DNA of 59,134 nucleotides from an uncultured Mycoplasmatales bacterium (GTDB lineage: Bacteria; Bacillota_I; Bacilli_A; UBA3375): positions 1 to 59,134 of the forward strand of contig CALDDH010000001.1 of assembly GCA_937936465.1 (NCBI GenBank). The letters run 5' to 3'. This document shows positions 52,075 to 59,134 of this stretch, piece by piece. A model generated the notes under the pieces. It made no database searches, was not told the DNA's origin, and saw nothing but the letters and a program-made list of their open reading frames with translations. The stretch's first letter is position 1, and the number at the start of each line of letters is the position of its first letter. The position numbers were made by a program, and so were the translations under genes.

Positions 52075-53419
52075 ATATTTTAAATCAGAAGAGTATATTT
52101 TCAATATCTTTTGGCCAATTGCTATTTCAATGTTTCTACAAACAGTTATAGCGCTAATTGATACTTTAATTTTAAGTTATTATTCAATTGATGCATTTAC
52201 TGGTGTAAGTGTTGCTTCGCAAGTAACAGCAATTATAGGACCAATGTATTTTGGAGTCCTAAGTGCTTTATCAATTTATACATCACAGTCAATTGGTAAT
52301 AATGACTCAAAAAGAATAAGGCAAATATTTGGACTTGGTATTATTATTATGAGTATCATGTCGATTGTAAGTGTTATATTGATGGTAACTTTAAATGATC
52401 AAATAATTGGTTTTTATGCAGAGTTAAATAGCGTTATGGGTGCTAATGCATTAATTTATTTAAATTGGACAATGCCAGCTAAACTATTTTGGCCAATCTC
52501 AATGTTATTTATGTTTCAATTTAGAGCAATTAAAGAAACTAAAATACCAATGTATATTAATAGTGGTATGTTAGTTTTAAATAGTGTTTTAAGTTTAATA
52601 TTAGTATATGGAATTGGATTTTTTCCAGAACTTGGAATAATTGGAGTTGCGGTTGCAACAGATTTAAGTATAATTGGTGTAGTTATTGTTTATATTTATG
52701 TTTGTTTTAAAAAAAAAATTATATTCTTTAATAACTTTGCTGATTTAATTGACTTTGATTATCCATTATTGAAAAAAATTTTAATTAAGGCGGCACCATT
52801 AGTATTAGTTGAATTTTTATTTGGTTTTGCAAGAACCTTGTATATAAAGATGTATATTGATTATTCTCCAATAATTTTCGCACTAGATAAATTAGCTACA
52901 TCAATTGTCTTTACGATTAATGGTCTTGTAATGGGAACAGCTGCATCTGTAGGAGTAGTATTTGGGGAAGCCTTAGGGAAAGATTCTGAAGAAACACTTG
53001 AAAAAAATCGGAAAATGTCTTTTTCTTTTATTAAAAAGATGACAGCATTAATTTTAATTATAAGCATTTGTATTTTACCTTTATTTATATTATTATTTCA
53101 AGTTGAAGATTTAAAAAGTATTAATAATTATTTTTTGATTATGTACTGTTTAATTATAATTAATGGAATATATATGTCAATTAGAATTTGGTCATCATCA
53201 TTCGTATCTATTTTACGTAGTGGAGGAGATACAAATTTTATAATTTTAGCAGATCCAATTTCCTCATACTTAGTAGGTCTACCATTAACATTTATTGCTA
53301 TCTATTTTCTAGATGTTAATTTCTTAATTATCAAATCTCTGTGGATAACAGAAGTAGTTGGTAAACTATTAATATCATATTATCGTTACAAACAAAAAAA
53401 ATGGATGAGAAAGGTTTAA
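52064..53419 (+). CDS. MATE-family efflux transporter
   Basis: Product of 451 residues with about 12 membrane helices in two homologous halves. The first half opens FNIFWPIAISMFLQTVIAL with DTLILSYYSIDAFTGVSVASQ; the second opens ILIKAAPLVLVEFLFGFAR with DKLATSIVFTINGLVMGTAAS. MATE proteins expel cationic drugs or conjugates using Na+ or H+. Location between an ArsR and GshF genes suggests the cargo is a thiophilic toxicant or its glutathione conjugate, which is inference. The gene starts inside arsR, and its stop is one base from gshF. Confidence 0.92.
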   Translation: MISKYFKSEEYIFNIFWPIAISMFLQTVIALIDTLILSYYSIDAFTGVSVASQVTAIIGPMYFGVLSALSIYTSQSIGNNDSKRIRQIFGLGIIIMSIMSIVSVILMVTLNDQIIGFYAELNSVMGANALIYLNWTMPAKLFWPISMLFMFQFRAIKETKIPMYINSGMLVLNSVLSLILVYGIGFFPELGIIGVAVATDLSIIGVVIVYIYVCFKKKIIFFNNFADLIDFDYPLLKKILIKAAPLVLVEFLFGFARTLYIKMYIDYSPIIFALDKLATSIVFTINGLVMGTAASVGVVFGEALGKDSEETLEKNRKMSFSFIKKMTALILIISICILPLFILLFQVEDLKSINNYFLIMYCLIIINGIYMSIRIWSSSFVSILRSGGDTNFIILADPISSYLVGLPLTFIAIYFLDVNFLIIKSLWITEVVGKLLISYYRYKQKKWMRKV

Positions 53420-53420
53420 G

Positions 53421-55508
53421 ATGAAAATTAATGACGTACAAATTGCAATTGAAAAAGAAAGTTTAGTTTATAAAGAGAACTGGGATAATGCAAATTTCAA
53501 GTTAGATGATTTACATCCACAAATGGAAATAGATTTTGCTAATAATCAAATGGAAATAATAAGTAGTATAAATGATTGTGAATATTGTTTAACTCGTGAA
53601 TTGAAATCAATACAAAACCAAAGTGTTTTGCAAAATAAAATCATATGGCCATTTTCAATAGCTCCAACACATAAGCAAGTATATAATTATGATTTAAAAG
53701 ATTATACATATCGTAAATATTTATTGGATAAATATGGACAAGAAAAAATGCTGATGAGTGGTATTCATTATAACTATAGTAATGATTTACTTAAAACACA
53801 AGCTGATTATTTTGATTTACTTAAGAAAAGCTATGAGTTCTTACCAATCTTAATTCAATTTATTTCTTTTTCTCCATATTTAAATGAAAATTTATTAGGA
53901 CTTGAAAAGTTTGGAAATAGTTATGGATTAAAAGATGCTATTAGTCTAAGAAATTCAATTGAATATGGTTATTCAAATGAACAATTCTTAGAACTTCAAT
54001 ATCATGATTTAAATGTTTATAATACATCAATAGAAGATGCAGTTGATAATAATTTAATTATAAATAATCGTGAAGTATATTCAAAGATTAGATTAAAAGA
54101 TGGTTATATTGAACTAAGAGCAATTGATTTAAACCCTTTTAGTAAAGTAGGAATTACAAAAGATATTATTTTATTAATTAAATTATTTTTTAATTACTTA
54201 AGTAAAACCGAAAATATTATACAAGTAGATGAAGATAATTGGTTGAAAAACATTGATTTAGTTACTTTAAAAGGTCAAGATAAAACAAATAAGTTAATTA
54301 TAAATAATCAAGATAAAACTATTCATGATCATACAGTCGACTTTTTAAACATATTAATAGAAAAAGAGTGTTATGATGAATCAGAAAAAGATGTCATAAA
54401 TAAATTGAAAATGAACTACATAAATAATAAATTAGATATAAATACATTAATTGAAGGACTAGCTGATTCACAATATTCATATGACAAATATTATCCAAAA
54501 ATTAAGAAATTAAATAATAATGATAAGTTCGCTTTATATCCAAATCTAAAGATGGAATTATCAACTAAATTAATTATTAAAGAAGCAGAAAAGCGTGGTT
54601 ATCAAGTTGAGATTGAATCTGAATCTGATAATATTATTAAAGTTAGTCACAATAATCATTTTGAATATATAATTCAAGGATCTAAAACTAATTCTGATAC
54701 ATATGCTAATGTTTTATTAATGAACAATAAATATATGACAAAGAAAATACTTGATGAAGTAAATATTAATACTCCAAAAGGAATTTTAATAAATAAAGAT
54801 AGTAAGTTAGATCTTGATCTCTATCTTAATAAAGATGTCGTAATTAAACCACTTGATACAAATTTTGGTCAAGGAATTAAGATTTTTAAAGTTAACAATA
54901 TATTACAGTTAGAAAAAGAAATCAAGAAGTCATTGGAAGATCAAGATGTCTTGATTTTAGAGGAGTATATTAAAGGTGAAGAATTTAGATTCCTAGTTAT
55001 TGATAATCAATTAGTTAGTATTTTAACCCGAAAAAATGCAAGTGTAATTGCCGATGGTATTCATAGTATTGAAAAGTTAATAGAAATAAAAAATCATTCT
55101 TCAATGCGAGGGACTAATTATCAAAAACCCCTGGAAAAAATTATTATTGATGATGACTTGTTAAATAATTTAAAAGAAAAAAATTATCAGTTATCTGATG
55201 TTATTAAAAGAGGAGAAAAAATAAACCTTAGAAAAGCATCAAACGTATCTCAAGGTGGAGATACACATGAAGTATTAGAAAAAATACCTGATTTTTATAA
55301 AAAAATTGCTTTGCAAGCTGCAAAACAATTAAATGTAAAAATTACAGGTATTGATATGATTATTGATATGGATAGAATAAATGAAAATAATTATTCTATC
55401 TTAGAAGCTAACTTTAATCCAGCATTACATATTCACACATTCCCTTATAAAGGAATTGGTAAAAATGTTGCTGAAAATATATTAGATTTATTATTTGAAA
55501 AACTATAA
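53421..55508 (+). CDS. gshF: Bifunctional glutamate-cysteine ligase/glutathione synthetase
   Basis: Two-domain enzyme of 695 residues making glutathione from Glu, Cys and Gly; slightly shorter than most GshF (about 750). The ligase half has the family pattern: EKESLVYKENW, MEIDFANNQMEIISS, IIWPFSIAP, YRKYLLDKYGQEKMLMSGIH with HYNYS, and LRNSIEYGYS. The ATP-grasp half has VVIKPLDTNFGQGIKIF, ILEEYIKGEEFRFLVID, SQGGDTHEVLEKIP, ITGIDMIIDMD and ILEANFNPALHIHTFPYKG. AAAGG in the MATE end serves as ribosome binding site. It ends in a six-base convergent overlap with the aminopeptidase gene. Confidence 0.93.
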   Translation: MKINDVQIAIEKESLVYKENWDNANFKLDDLHPQMEIDFANNQMEIISSINDCEYCLTRELKSIQNQSVLQNKIIWPFSIAPTHKQVYNYDLKDYTYRKYLLDKYGQEKMLMSGIHYNYSNDLLKTQADYFDLLKKSYEFLPILIQFISFSPYLNENLLGLEKFGNSYGLKDAISLRNSIEYGYSNEQFLELQYHDLNVYNTSIEDAVDNNLIINNREVYSKIRLKDGYIELRAIDLNPFSKVGITKDIILLIKLFFNYLSKTENIIQVDEDNWLKNIDLVTLKGQDKTNKLIINNQDKTIHDHTVDFLNILIEKECYDESEKDVINKLKMNYINNKLDINTLIEGLADSQYSYDKYYPKIKKLNNNDKFALYPNLKMELSTKLIIKEAEKRGYQVEIESESDNIIKVSHNNHFEYIIQGSKTNSDTYANVLLMNNKYMTKKILDEVNINTPKGILINKDSKLDLDLYLNKDVVIKPLDTNFGQGIKIFKVNNILQLEKEIKKSLEDQDVLILEEYIKGEEFRFLVIDNQLVSILTRKNASVIADGIHSIEKLIEIKNHSSMRGTNYQKPLEKIIIDDDLLNNLKEKNYQLSDVIKRGEKINLRKASNVSQGGDTHEVLEKIPDFYKKIALQAAKQLNVKITGIDMIIDMDRINENNYSILEANFNPALHIHTFPYKGIGKNVAENILDLLFEKL

Positions 55509-56735
55509 AACAAAGTTTCCATTTTCAAACAATAATGTTTCATTGTTATTTTGATCAATTGCAATGATATTCATTGTACTGTCACCAAACATAAAATCAA
55601 CGTGTGTATCTGATGTATTAAACCCAATTGCTTCACGATCTTCTTTTTTAATTTGATCTGCATTTTCAATACAAAATGAATATGCTTGACCAAGTGCTAA
55701 ATGACATGATGCATTTTCATCAAATAATGTATTGAAAAAAGTAATGTTAGAATTAGATATTGGACTATCGTTATCAACAATTGCAACTTCACCAATACGA
55801 CAACTATTTTTATCAAAATTAATGATATTACTTAATGCTTGTTTACCTTTTTTAGCATCAAAGTCAACAGCTTTACCATTTTCAAATTTAATCCAGAAAT
55901 CTTCAATTAAAACTCCTTGATGATTAAGTGGTTTTGTTGAATAAACAATACCATTTGTTTCAAGTGCATGAGGCATTGTGAAAACTTCTTCAGATGGAAT
56001 ATTAGCAATGAAATTATTTTTCAATACTTCATTCATTGATTCAGCTGAATTCCAAATGTGATTTTGGACTAATCCGACATGTAAATCAGTTCCTTTATCA
56101 TTTTTAAATTTTAAACTTTTAAATTGTTTTGAATTAAGAAAATCACTATATTTATTTAATCTTTCAATATGATTATCCCAGTTAGTAATAGGACTACTAT
56201 CTTCATCAACTTTAGTTACTTTAAAGATTGCTGCCCACAGATCATCAACTGGTGTTTCTGATTTTGGGAATACTTGCTTAGCCCATTGTAATGTTGGAAA
56301 TGCAGCGATTGACCAAGATATGTGATTTTTCATTTGACTTTCTTGGAATCCTTTTAATTTACTATTAAATGTTTTACTTTCTAAAATCATTTTTTCTGGA
56401 TCTGAGTTTTGAAATAAAGTTGGATTATTTCCTGAAATTTTAAGTAATGCAGCTTTTTCTTCAACAATTGTTGAATAACGATCAACAACCCATTGATTTA
56501 TTGTAGAAAATGTATCTAAATCTTGATATTCATAAGATAATTTTTTTAAATTCTCATCGCTGTAATTAACAACAACACTTCCTGCTCCGTGTTTATAAGC
56601 AATTTCAACTAACTCTTGCATAATTGGATAAAGTTCAACTGGTGAAAAGATATATAACTTTTGTTTAGGTTGAATATTAACACCTTTAGTAATGATTAAA
56701 TCTGCATATTTCTCAAATAATTTATTATTTTTCAT
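55503..56735 (-). CDS. M29-family aminopeptidase
   Basis: Metallo-aminopeptidase of 410 residues, AmpS/PepS type: NNKLFEKYADLIITKGVNIQ, GAGSVVVNYSDENLKK, GNNPTLFQNSDPEKM, SWSIAAFPTLQWAKQVFP, AESMNEVLKNNFIANIPSEE with TMPHALETNGIVYSTKPL, GEVAIVDNDSPISNSN and NTSDTHVDFMFGD. It cuts N-terminal residues from peptides in the cytosol. AAAGGAG precedes the ATG. Monocistronic and convergent to gshF. Confidence 0.93.
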   Translation of the reverse strand: MKNNKLFEKYADLIITKGVNIQPKQKLYIFSPVELYPIMQELVEIAYKHGAGSVVVNYSDENLKKLSYEYQDLDTFSTINQWVVDRYSTIVEEKAALLKISGNNPTLFQNSDPEKMILESKTFNSKLKGFQESQMKNHISWSIAAFPTLQWAKQVFPKSETPVDDLWAAIFKVTKVDEDSSPITNWDNHIERLNKYSDFLNSKQFKSLKFKNDKGTDLHVGLVQNHIWNSAESMNEVLKNNFIANIPSEEVFTMPHALETNGIVYSTKPLNHQGVLIEDFWIKFENGKAVDFDAKKGKQALSNIINFDKNSCRIGEVAIVDNDSPISNSNITFFNTLFDENASCHLALGQAYSFCIENADQIKKEDREAIGFNTSDTHVDFMFGDSTMNIIAIDQNNNETLLFENGNFVL

Positions 56736-56840
56736 AAATCTCCTTTATGTTTATTGTAGCATTATTTAACTAAAAAACAAATAATTATTTTTCGCTTACT
56801 TATTATTTAATTTAAATCATAATTTATTTTTAAAGCCTAC

Positions 56841-56883
56841 TTGACAACTAGTTAAGTATTTGCTACAATAACTATGTTGTCAA
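56841..56883 (+). promoter_or_regulatory. tRNA-Leu promoter within an inverted repeat
   Basis: Near-consensus promoter: TTGACA (56841-56846), 17-base spacer, TG-C-TACAAT (56861-56869). TTGACAAC at 56841-56848 and GTTGTCAA at 56876-56883 are perfect 8-base inverted repeats bracketing it. Confidence 0.75.
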
Positions 56884-56893
56884 TTAGATGTAT

Positions 56894-56981
56894 GCCGGAG
56901 TGGTGGAATTGGCAGACACGCAGGACTTAAAATCCTGTGGGGGTTAACCCCGTGCCGGTTCAAGTCCGGCCTCCGGTACCA
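56894..56981 (+). tRNA. tRNA-Leu (UAA), CCA encoded
   Basis: Class II tRNA: acceptor GCCGGAG pairs with CTCCGGT, including a terminal G-T. The anticodon loop CTTAAAA between AGGA and TCCT gives UAA, with a long variable arm GGGGTTAACCCC, T loop TTCAAGT and encoded CCA. Confidence 0.95.
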
Positions 56982-56989
56982 TTTCATTT

Positions 56990-57038
56990 AAAAATAGTAT
57001 TTAAGTCTTTAAATAAAAGATTTAAGTACTATTTTTTT
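56990..57038 (+). terminator. Terminator of tRNA-Leu
   Basis: Long stem: outer AAAAATAGTA/TACTATTTTT, inner TTAAGTCTTT/AAAGATTTAA with one G-T, then T run. Confidence 0.85.
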
Positions 57039-57182
57039 ATATTTTTGCAATTTATATAATATTTAATGTATTTAAAAAGGTATTAATGTTAAAATTTATT
57101 ATAAAGTACAAAGGATTAAAAATTAGAAAAAAAATTTGTAAATGTTTTAAATAAAAATATGATTTAGAAATAAAGGAGATTT

Positions 57183-58625
57183 ATGAATATTACGGATAAA
57201 AATGCAAAAGAAATTTTTATATATGAAAAAGAAAGTACATTCTTAGATTTTAAAATGGAATATATTATTAATAAAAAGAACTCAAATAATATAGTGAAAG
57301 ATATAATGAGTTTTGCAAACTGTCATGAAGAAGGGGATAAAAATATTGTTATTGGGATAAAAGAAATCATAGGTAAAAATGATAATTTAATTCATGGTAA
57401 TAATGAAAAAATTGATATATCAAACATAGAAAATTTAATTCATTCAAATATAGAGCCAGAAATAAAAATAGAATTAAAGGAGTTTAATATTGATGAAAAA
57501 AATATATCAGTAATTATAATAAAAAGAGAAAATTATAAGCATAGACCATTTTTAATGAAAAAAAAAACAGATAAATACTTTGAAGGTCAAGGATTTATAA
57601 GGAAAGGTGCGTCTAATAGAAGTTTTGTAAGAGATGATTTTATTAGAATACAAAAAACAGATAAATATAATGGTGAAATTACCCTTCATCTTTTTGATGA
57701 AAACAAAAATGATTATAATATTGAGTTGGAAGAAAATAAAAATGAATTAGAAAAATTAATAGTAAAATTCAATACATATATGAAAAAATTAAATGGAATT
57801 AAAAAACAACAAATTCATGAAAAAGAAGCTAAATCTTCTGAGGTTGAAAATTCAATATATAATTCAATACTAGGTTCATTAAATGAACAAAACAAAAACC
57901 CTTTGGATATGTTTCAGTCTGATTATGAAATATCAGATGAACGAATTATAAAATTAGAAAGAATGATACCGAGAAATTCAATTCCTAATATGAGAATTCC
58001 ATTATTAAAATGTAAAAAAGAATTTGGTGGAGGGCCTTTGGGAACAGAATTATATATAAGTGAAATTTTTTCACATTACAGTGAAGCAGAAGAAGCATAT
58101 GATATCTTTAAAAACATTGAATATCTTATAGGGGAAATTGAAGTGGAATCATATTTCAATGGTAAAGAAGCAAAATTATTCTATTTAACAACAACAAATA
58201 ATGCAACTAATATTGAAATTCACATTAATAATTTTAAAATATCATATTCTATTGATAATATTGAACAGATAATTGAAAAGATAGAGTCTGAAATGATGAA
58301 AATAGTGAAAGTTTTAAATATTAAAACATTTAAAGAAGAAGTAGATATTGTAAAAGACCAGAGGCGTAGAGAATTAAATAAATTACCAACTTATTATAAT
58401 AATTTTGAAGGAGAAAAAAATTTTGATGATTTAGTATATTGTTTTGAACCATTTGATAATACTGAATATGACTATGAACAAGAACTACTAACATTAAAAA
58501 TTTCTAAGATGAACAAAAATGAAAAAATATTTTTACCCTATTATTTATTTATTAATGAAAAAATGGAATTTCATATATCTTCATCTTTTGGAGAAAGTAC
58601 AGGTCTTTTAAATAATATAAATTAA
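57183..58625 (+). CDS. AlbA_2/Schlafen-domain protein, possible defence gene
   Basis: Product of 480 residues. The first 160 match an AlbA_2 (Schlafen-type) domain: ESTFLDFKMEYIINKKN, KDIMSFANCHEEGDKNIVIGIKE, then RPFLMKKKTDKYFEGQGFIRKGASNR, ending in the typical RKG-S turn. The rest is unrecognised, with GGGPLGTELYISEIFSH and an acidic end. It is even more A-rich and Lys/Glu/Asn-rich than its neighbours and sits between a tRNA gene and an IS element, which suggests acquisition by transfer. AlbA_2 proteins include defence and regulatory NTPases, but the usual ATPase domain is not obvious here. AAAGGAG precedes the ATG. Confidence 0.75.
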   Translation: MNITDKNAKEIFIYEKESTFLDFKMEYIINKKNSNNIVKDIMSFANCHEEGDKNIVIGIKEIIGKNDNLIHGNNEKIDISNIENLIHSNIEPEIKIELKEFNIDEKNISVIIIKRENYKHRPFLMKKKTDKYFEGQGFIRKGASNRSFVRDDFIRIQKTDKYNGEITLHLFDENKNDYNIELEENKNELEKLIVKFNTYMKKLNGIKKQQIHEKEAKSSEVENSIYNSILGSLNEQNKNPLDMFQSDYEISDERIIKLERMIPRNSIPNMRIPLLKCKKEFGGGPLGTELYISEIFSHYSEAEEAYDIFKNIEYLIGEIEVESYFNGKEAKLFYLTTTNNATNIEIHINNFKISYSIDNIEQIIEKIESEMMKIVKVLNIKTFKEEVDIVKDQRRRELNKLPTYYNNFEGEKNFDDLVYCFEPFDNTEYDYEQELLTLKISKMNKNEKIFLPYYLFINEKMEFHISSSFGESTGLLNNIN

Positions 58626-58935
58626 TAATTGATGGTAAATAATTTAACAAGGAAAATAAATGAATAAATTACTAACTAATATTCATAAAGTAAGTAATTT
58701 TTTAATGTACACTTAAAGTATAAAATTATTTAATACATTAATAATATTTGAATAATAATTAATAAATGCTATAATTACAATGTATATAAATTGATGAGGA
58801 AAGTAAATGATTAATTTATTTTCTAATTCTTTAATATAATAAAAAATTAATAATTATCTTTATTATCAACATAAATGTATACATTCCACCTTTCTTTATT
58901 GTCGCATAAGGAATAGCTGGATAGTCTATAATATA
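58626..58935. other. Non-coding stretch with truncated gene starts
   Basis: No gene supported. Two ribosome-binding-site plus ATG combinations (AAGGAAAATAA-ATG at 58660 and GAGGAAAGTAA-ATG at 58807) open frames of 17 and 11 codons only. They look like the 5' ends of lost genes. CCACCTTTCTTTATTGTCGC from 58886 resembles a stretch at 50226. Confidence 0.5.
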
Positions 58936-59134
58936 TGTGACACAAAACTCTATTAATATTGATACAATATTATAAAGGAGAGATTATGTCAAAAAGAAAA
59001 ACATATTCAAAAGAATTTAAGTTAAAAATTGTGCAATTAAAAGAAAGCGGTGTACCTAGAAAACAAATACTACAAGATTATGATTTGAAACACCAAACAT
59101 TTGATCGTTGGTTAATGGAATATCGCAGACCAAG
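58936..59134 (+). mobile_element. Left end of an IS3-family element (runs off the window)
   Basis: TGTGACAC at 58936-58943 is a candidate left terminal sequence (IS3 ends are usually 5'-TG), about 50 bases before the transposase start. The right end is outside the window, so the boundary is tentative. Confidence 0.5.
58986..59134 (+). CDS. IS3-family transposase OrfA, partial
   Basis: The first 49 codons of OrfA: MSKRKTYSKEFKLKIVQLKE, then GVPRKQILQDYDLKHQTFDRWLMEYR, a typical IS3 helix-turn-helix that binds the element ends. Start ATG 58986 behind AAAGGAG. No disruption is seen in the visible part, so this copy may be intact, unlike the one at the left edge. Truncated by the window end. Confidence 0.9.
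   Translation, partial: MSKRKTYSKEFKLKIVQLKESGVPRKQILQDYDLKHQTFDRWLMEYRRP

Noticed and set aside
1-59134. CRISPR arrays, retrons, integrases or toxin-antitoxin pairs
   Set aside because: Looked for regularly spaced repeats, reverse transcriptase motifs, tyrosine or serine recombinase motifs and paired small toxin genes; none seen. The only mobile-element genes are IS3 type.

Overview
The window is AT-rich DNA from a low-GC Bacillota-type bacterium. PolC, IreB-RuvX-YrzB, TrmK, YtxH, Dps, an IIABC fructose PTS and IS3-family elements all fit that group. The small, gene-dense, very AT-rich layout resembles the Mollicutes/Erysipelotrichia side of the phylum. UGA is used as a normal stop: at least seven genes end on TGA, four of them inside an ATGA overlap with the next start. 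The Mycoplasma/Spiroplasma code is therefore not in use. MltG, a muramoyl-alanine amidase, a prenyl diphosphate synthase and a lipid II-type bacteriocin family suggest a cell wall or a recently walled ancestor. No species can be named from the sequence.

Left edge (1-5700): a dead IS3 transposase, the tail of a truncated Ig-like surface protein, a decayed 3-methyladenine glycosylase gene (tag), a fructose-type PTS with a cre-like site over its promoter, manA in convergent orientation, tRNA-Tyr and tRNA-Gln, and an unidentified compact structured RNA ending in its own terminator. Region 6000-9700 is a lactococcin-972-type bacteriocin cassette (peptide, multi-spanning membrane protein, ABC ATPase) followed by gene debris. 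Region 9700-14400 holds metabolic and stress genes: fructokinase, nitroreductase, UmuC-like polymerase with YolD, and Dps.

Centre (14700-33900): obg, yebC, ruvA, dprA, topA, gltX, an MBL hydrolase, a one-chain GmrSD-type DUF262/DUF1524 nuclease, a DEAD-box helicase, polC, a NadR-type NMN adenylyltransferase and a large membrane-anchored protein of unknown function. From 34335 to 43047 ten genes run head to tail with overlaps or gaps of at most about 15 bases (ireB, ruvX, yrzB, ispA, DnaD-like, dnaG, rpoD, trmK, nif3-like, ttcA-like). The rpoD product is odd: two N-terminal SAP/Rho-N-like motifs, and about 120 extra residues between sigma regions 4.1 and 4.2. From 43116 to 50152 follow efp, a small gene in the yqhY slot, nusB, xseA, xseB, mltG, an S1-repeat protein, a nitroreductase and the amidase.

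Right edge (50200-59134): a secreted GLUG-repeat protein; then a compact ArsR - MATE exporter - GshF operon whose ArsR carries an ELCxC metalloid/metal-binding motif and whose promoter overlaps a perfect ArsR/SmtB-type operator. This is the most system-like unit in the window: a proposed thiophilic metal or metalloid response that couples glutathione synthesis to a MATE exporter. After it come an M29 aminopeptidase, tRNA-Leu, an AlbA/Schlafen-domain protein and the start of an IS3 element. Most strong promoters share an extended -10, TG-N-TATAAT.
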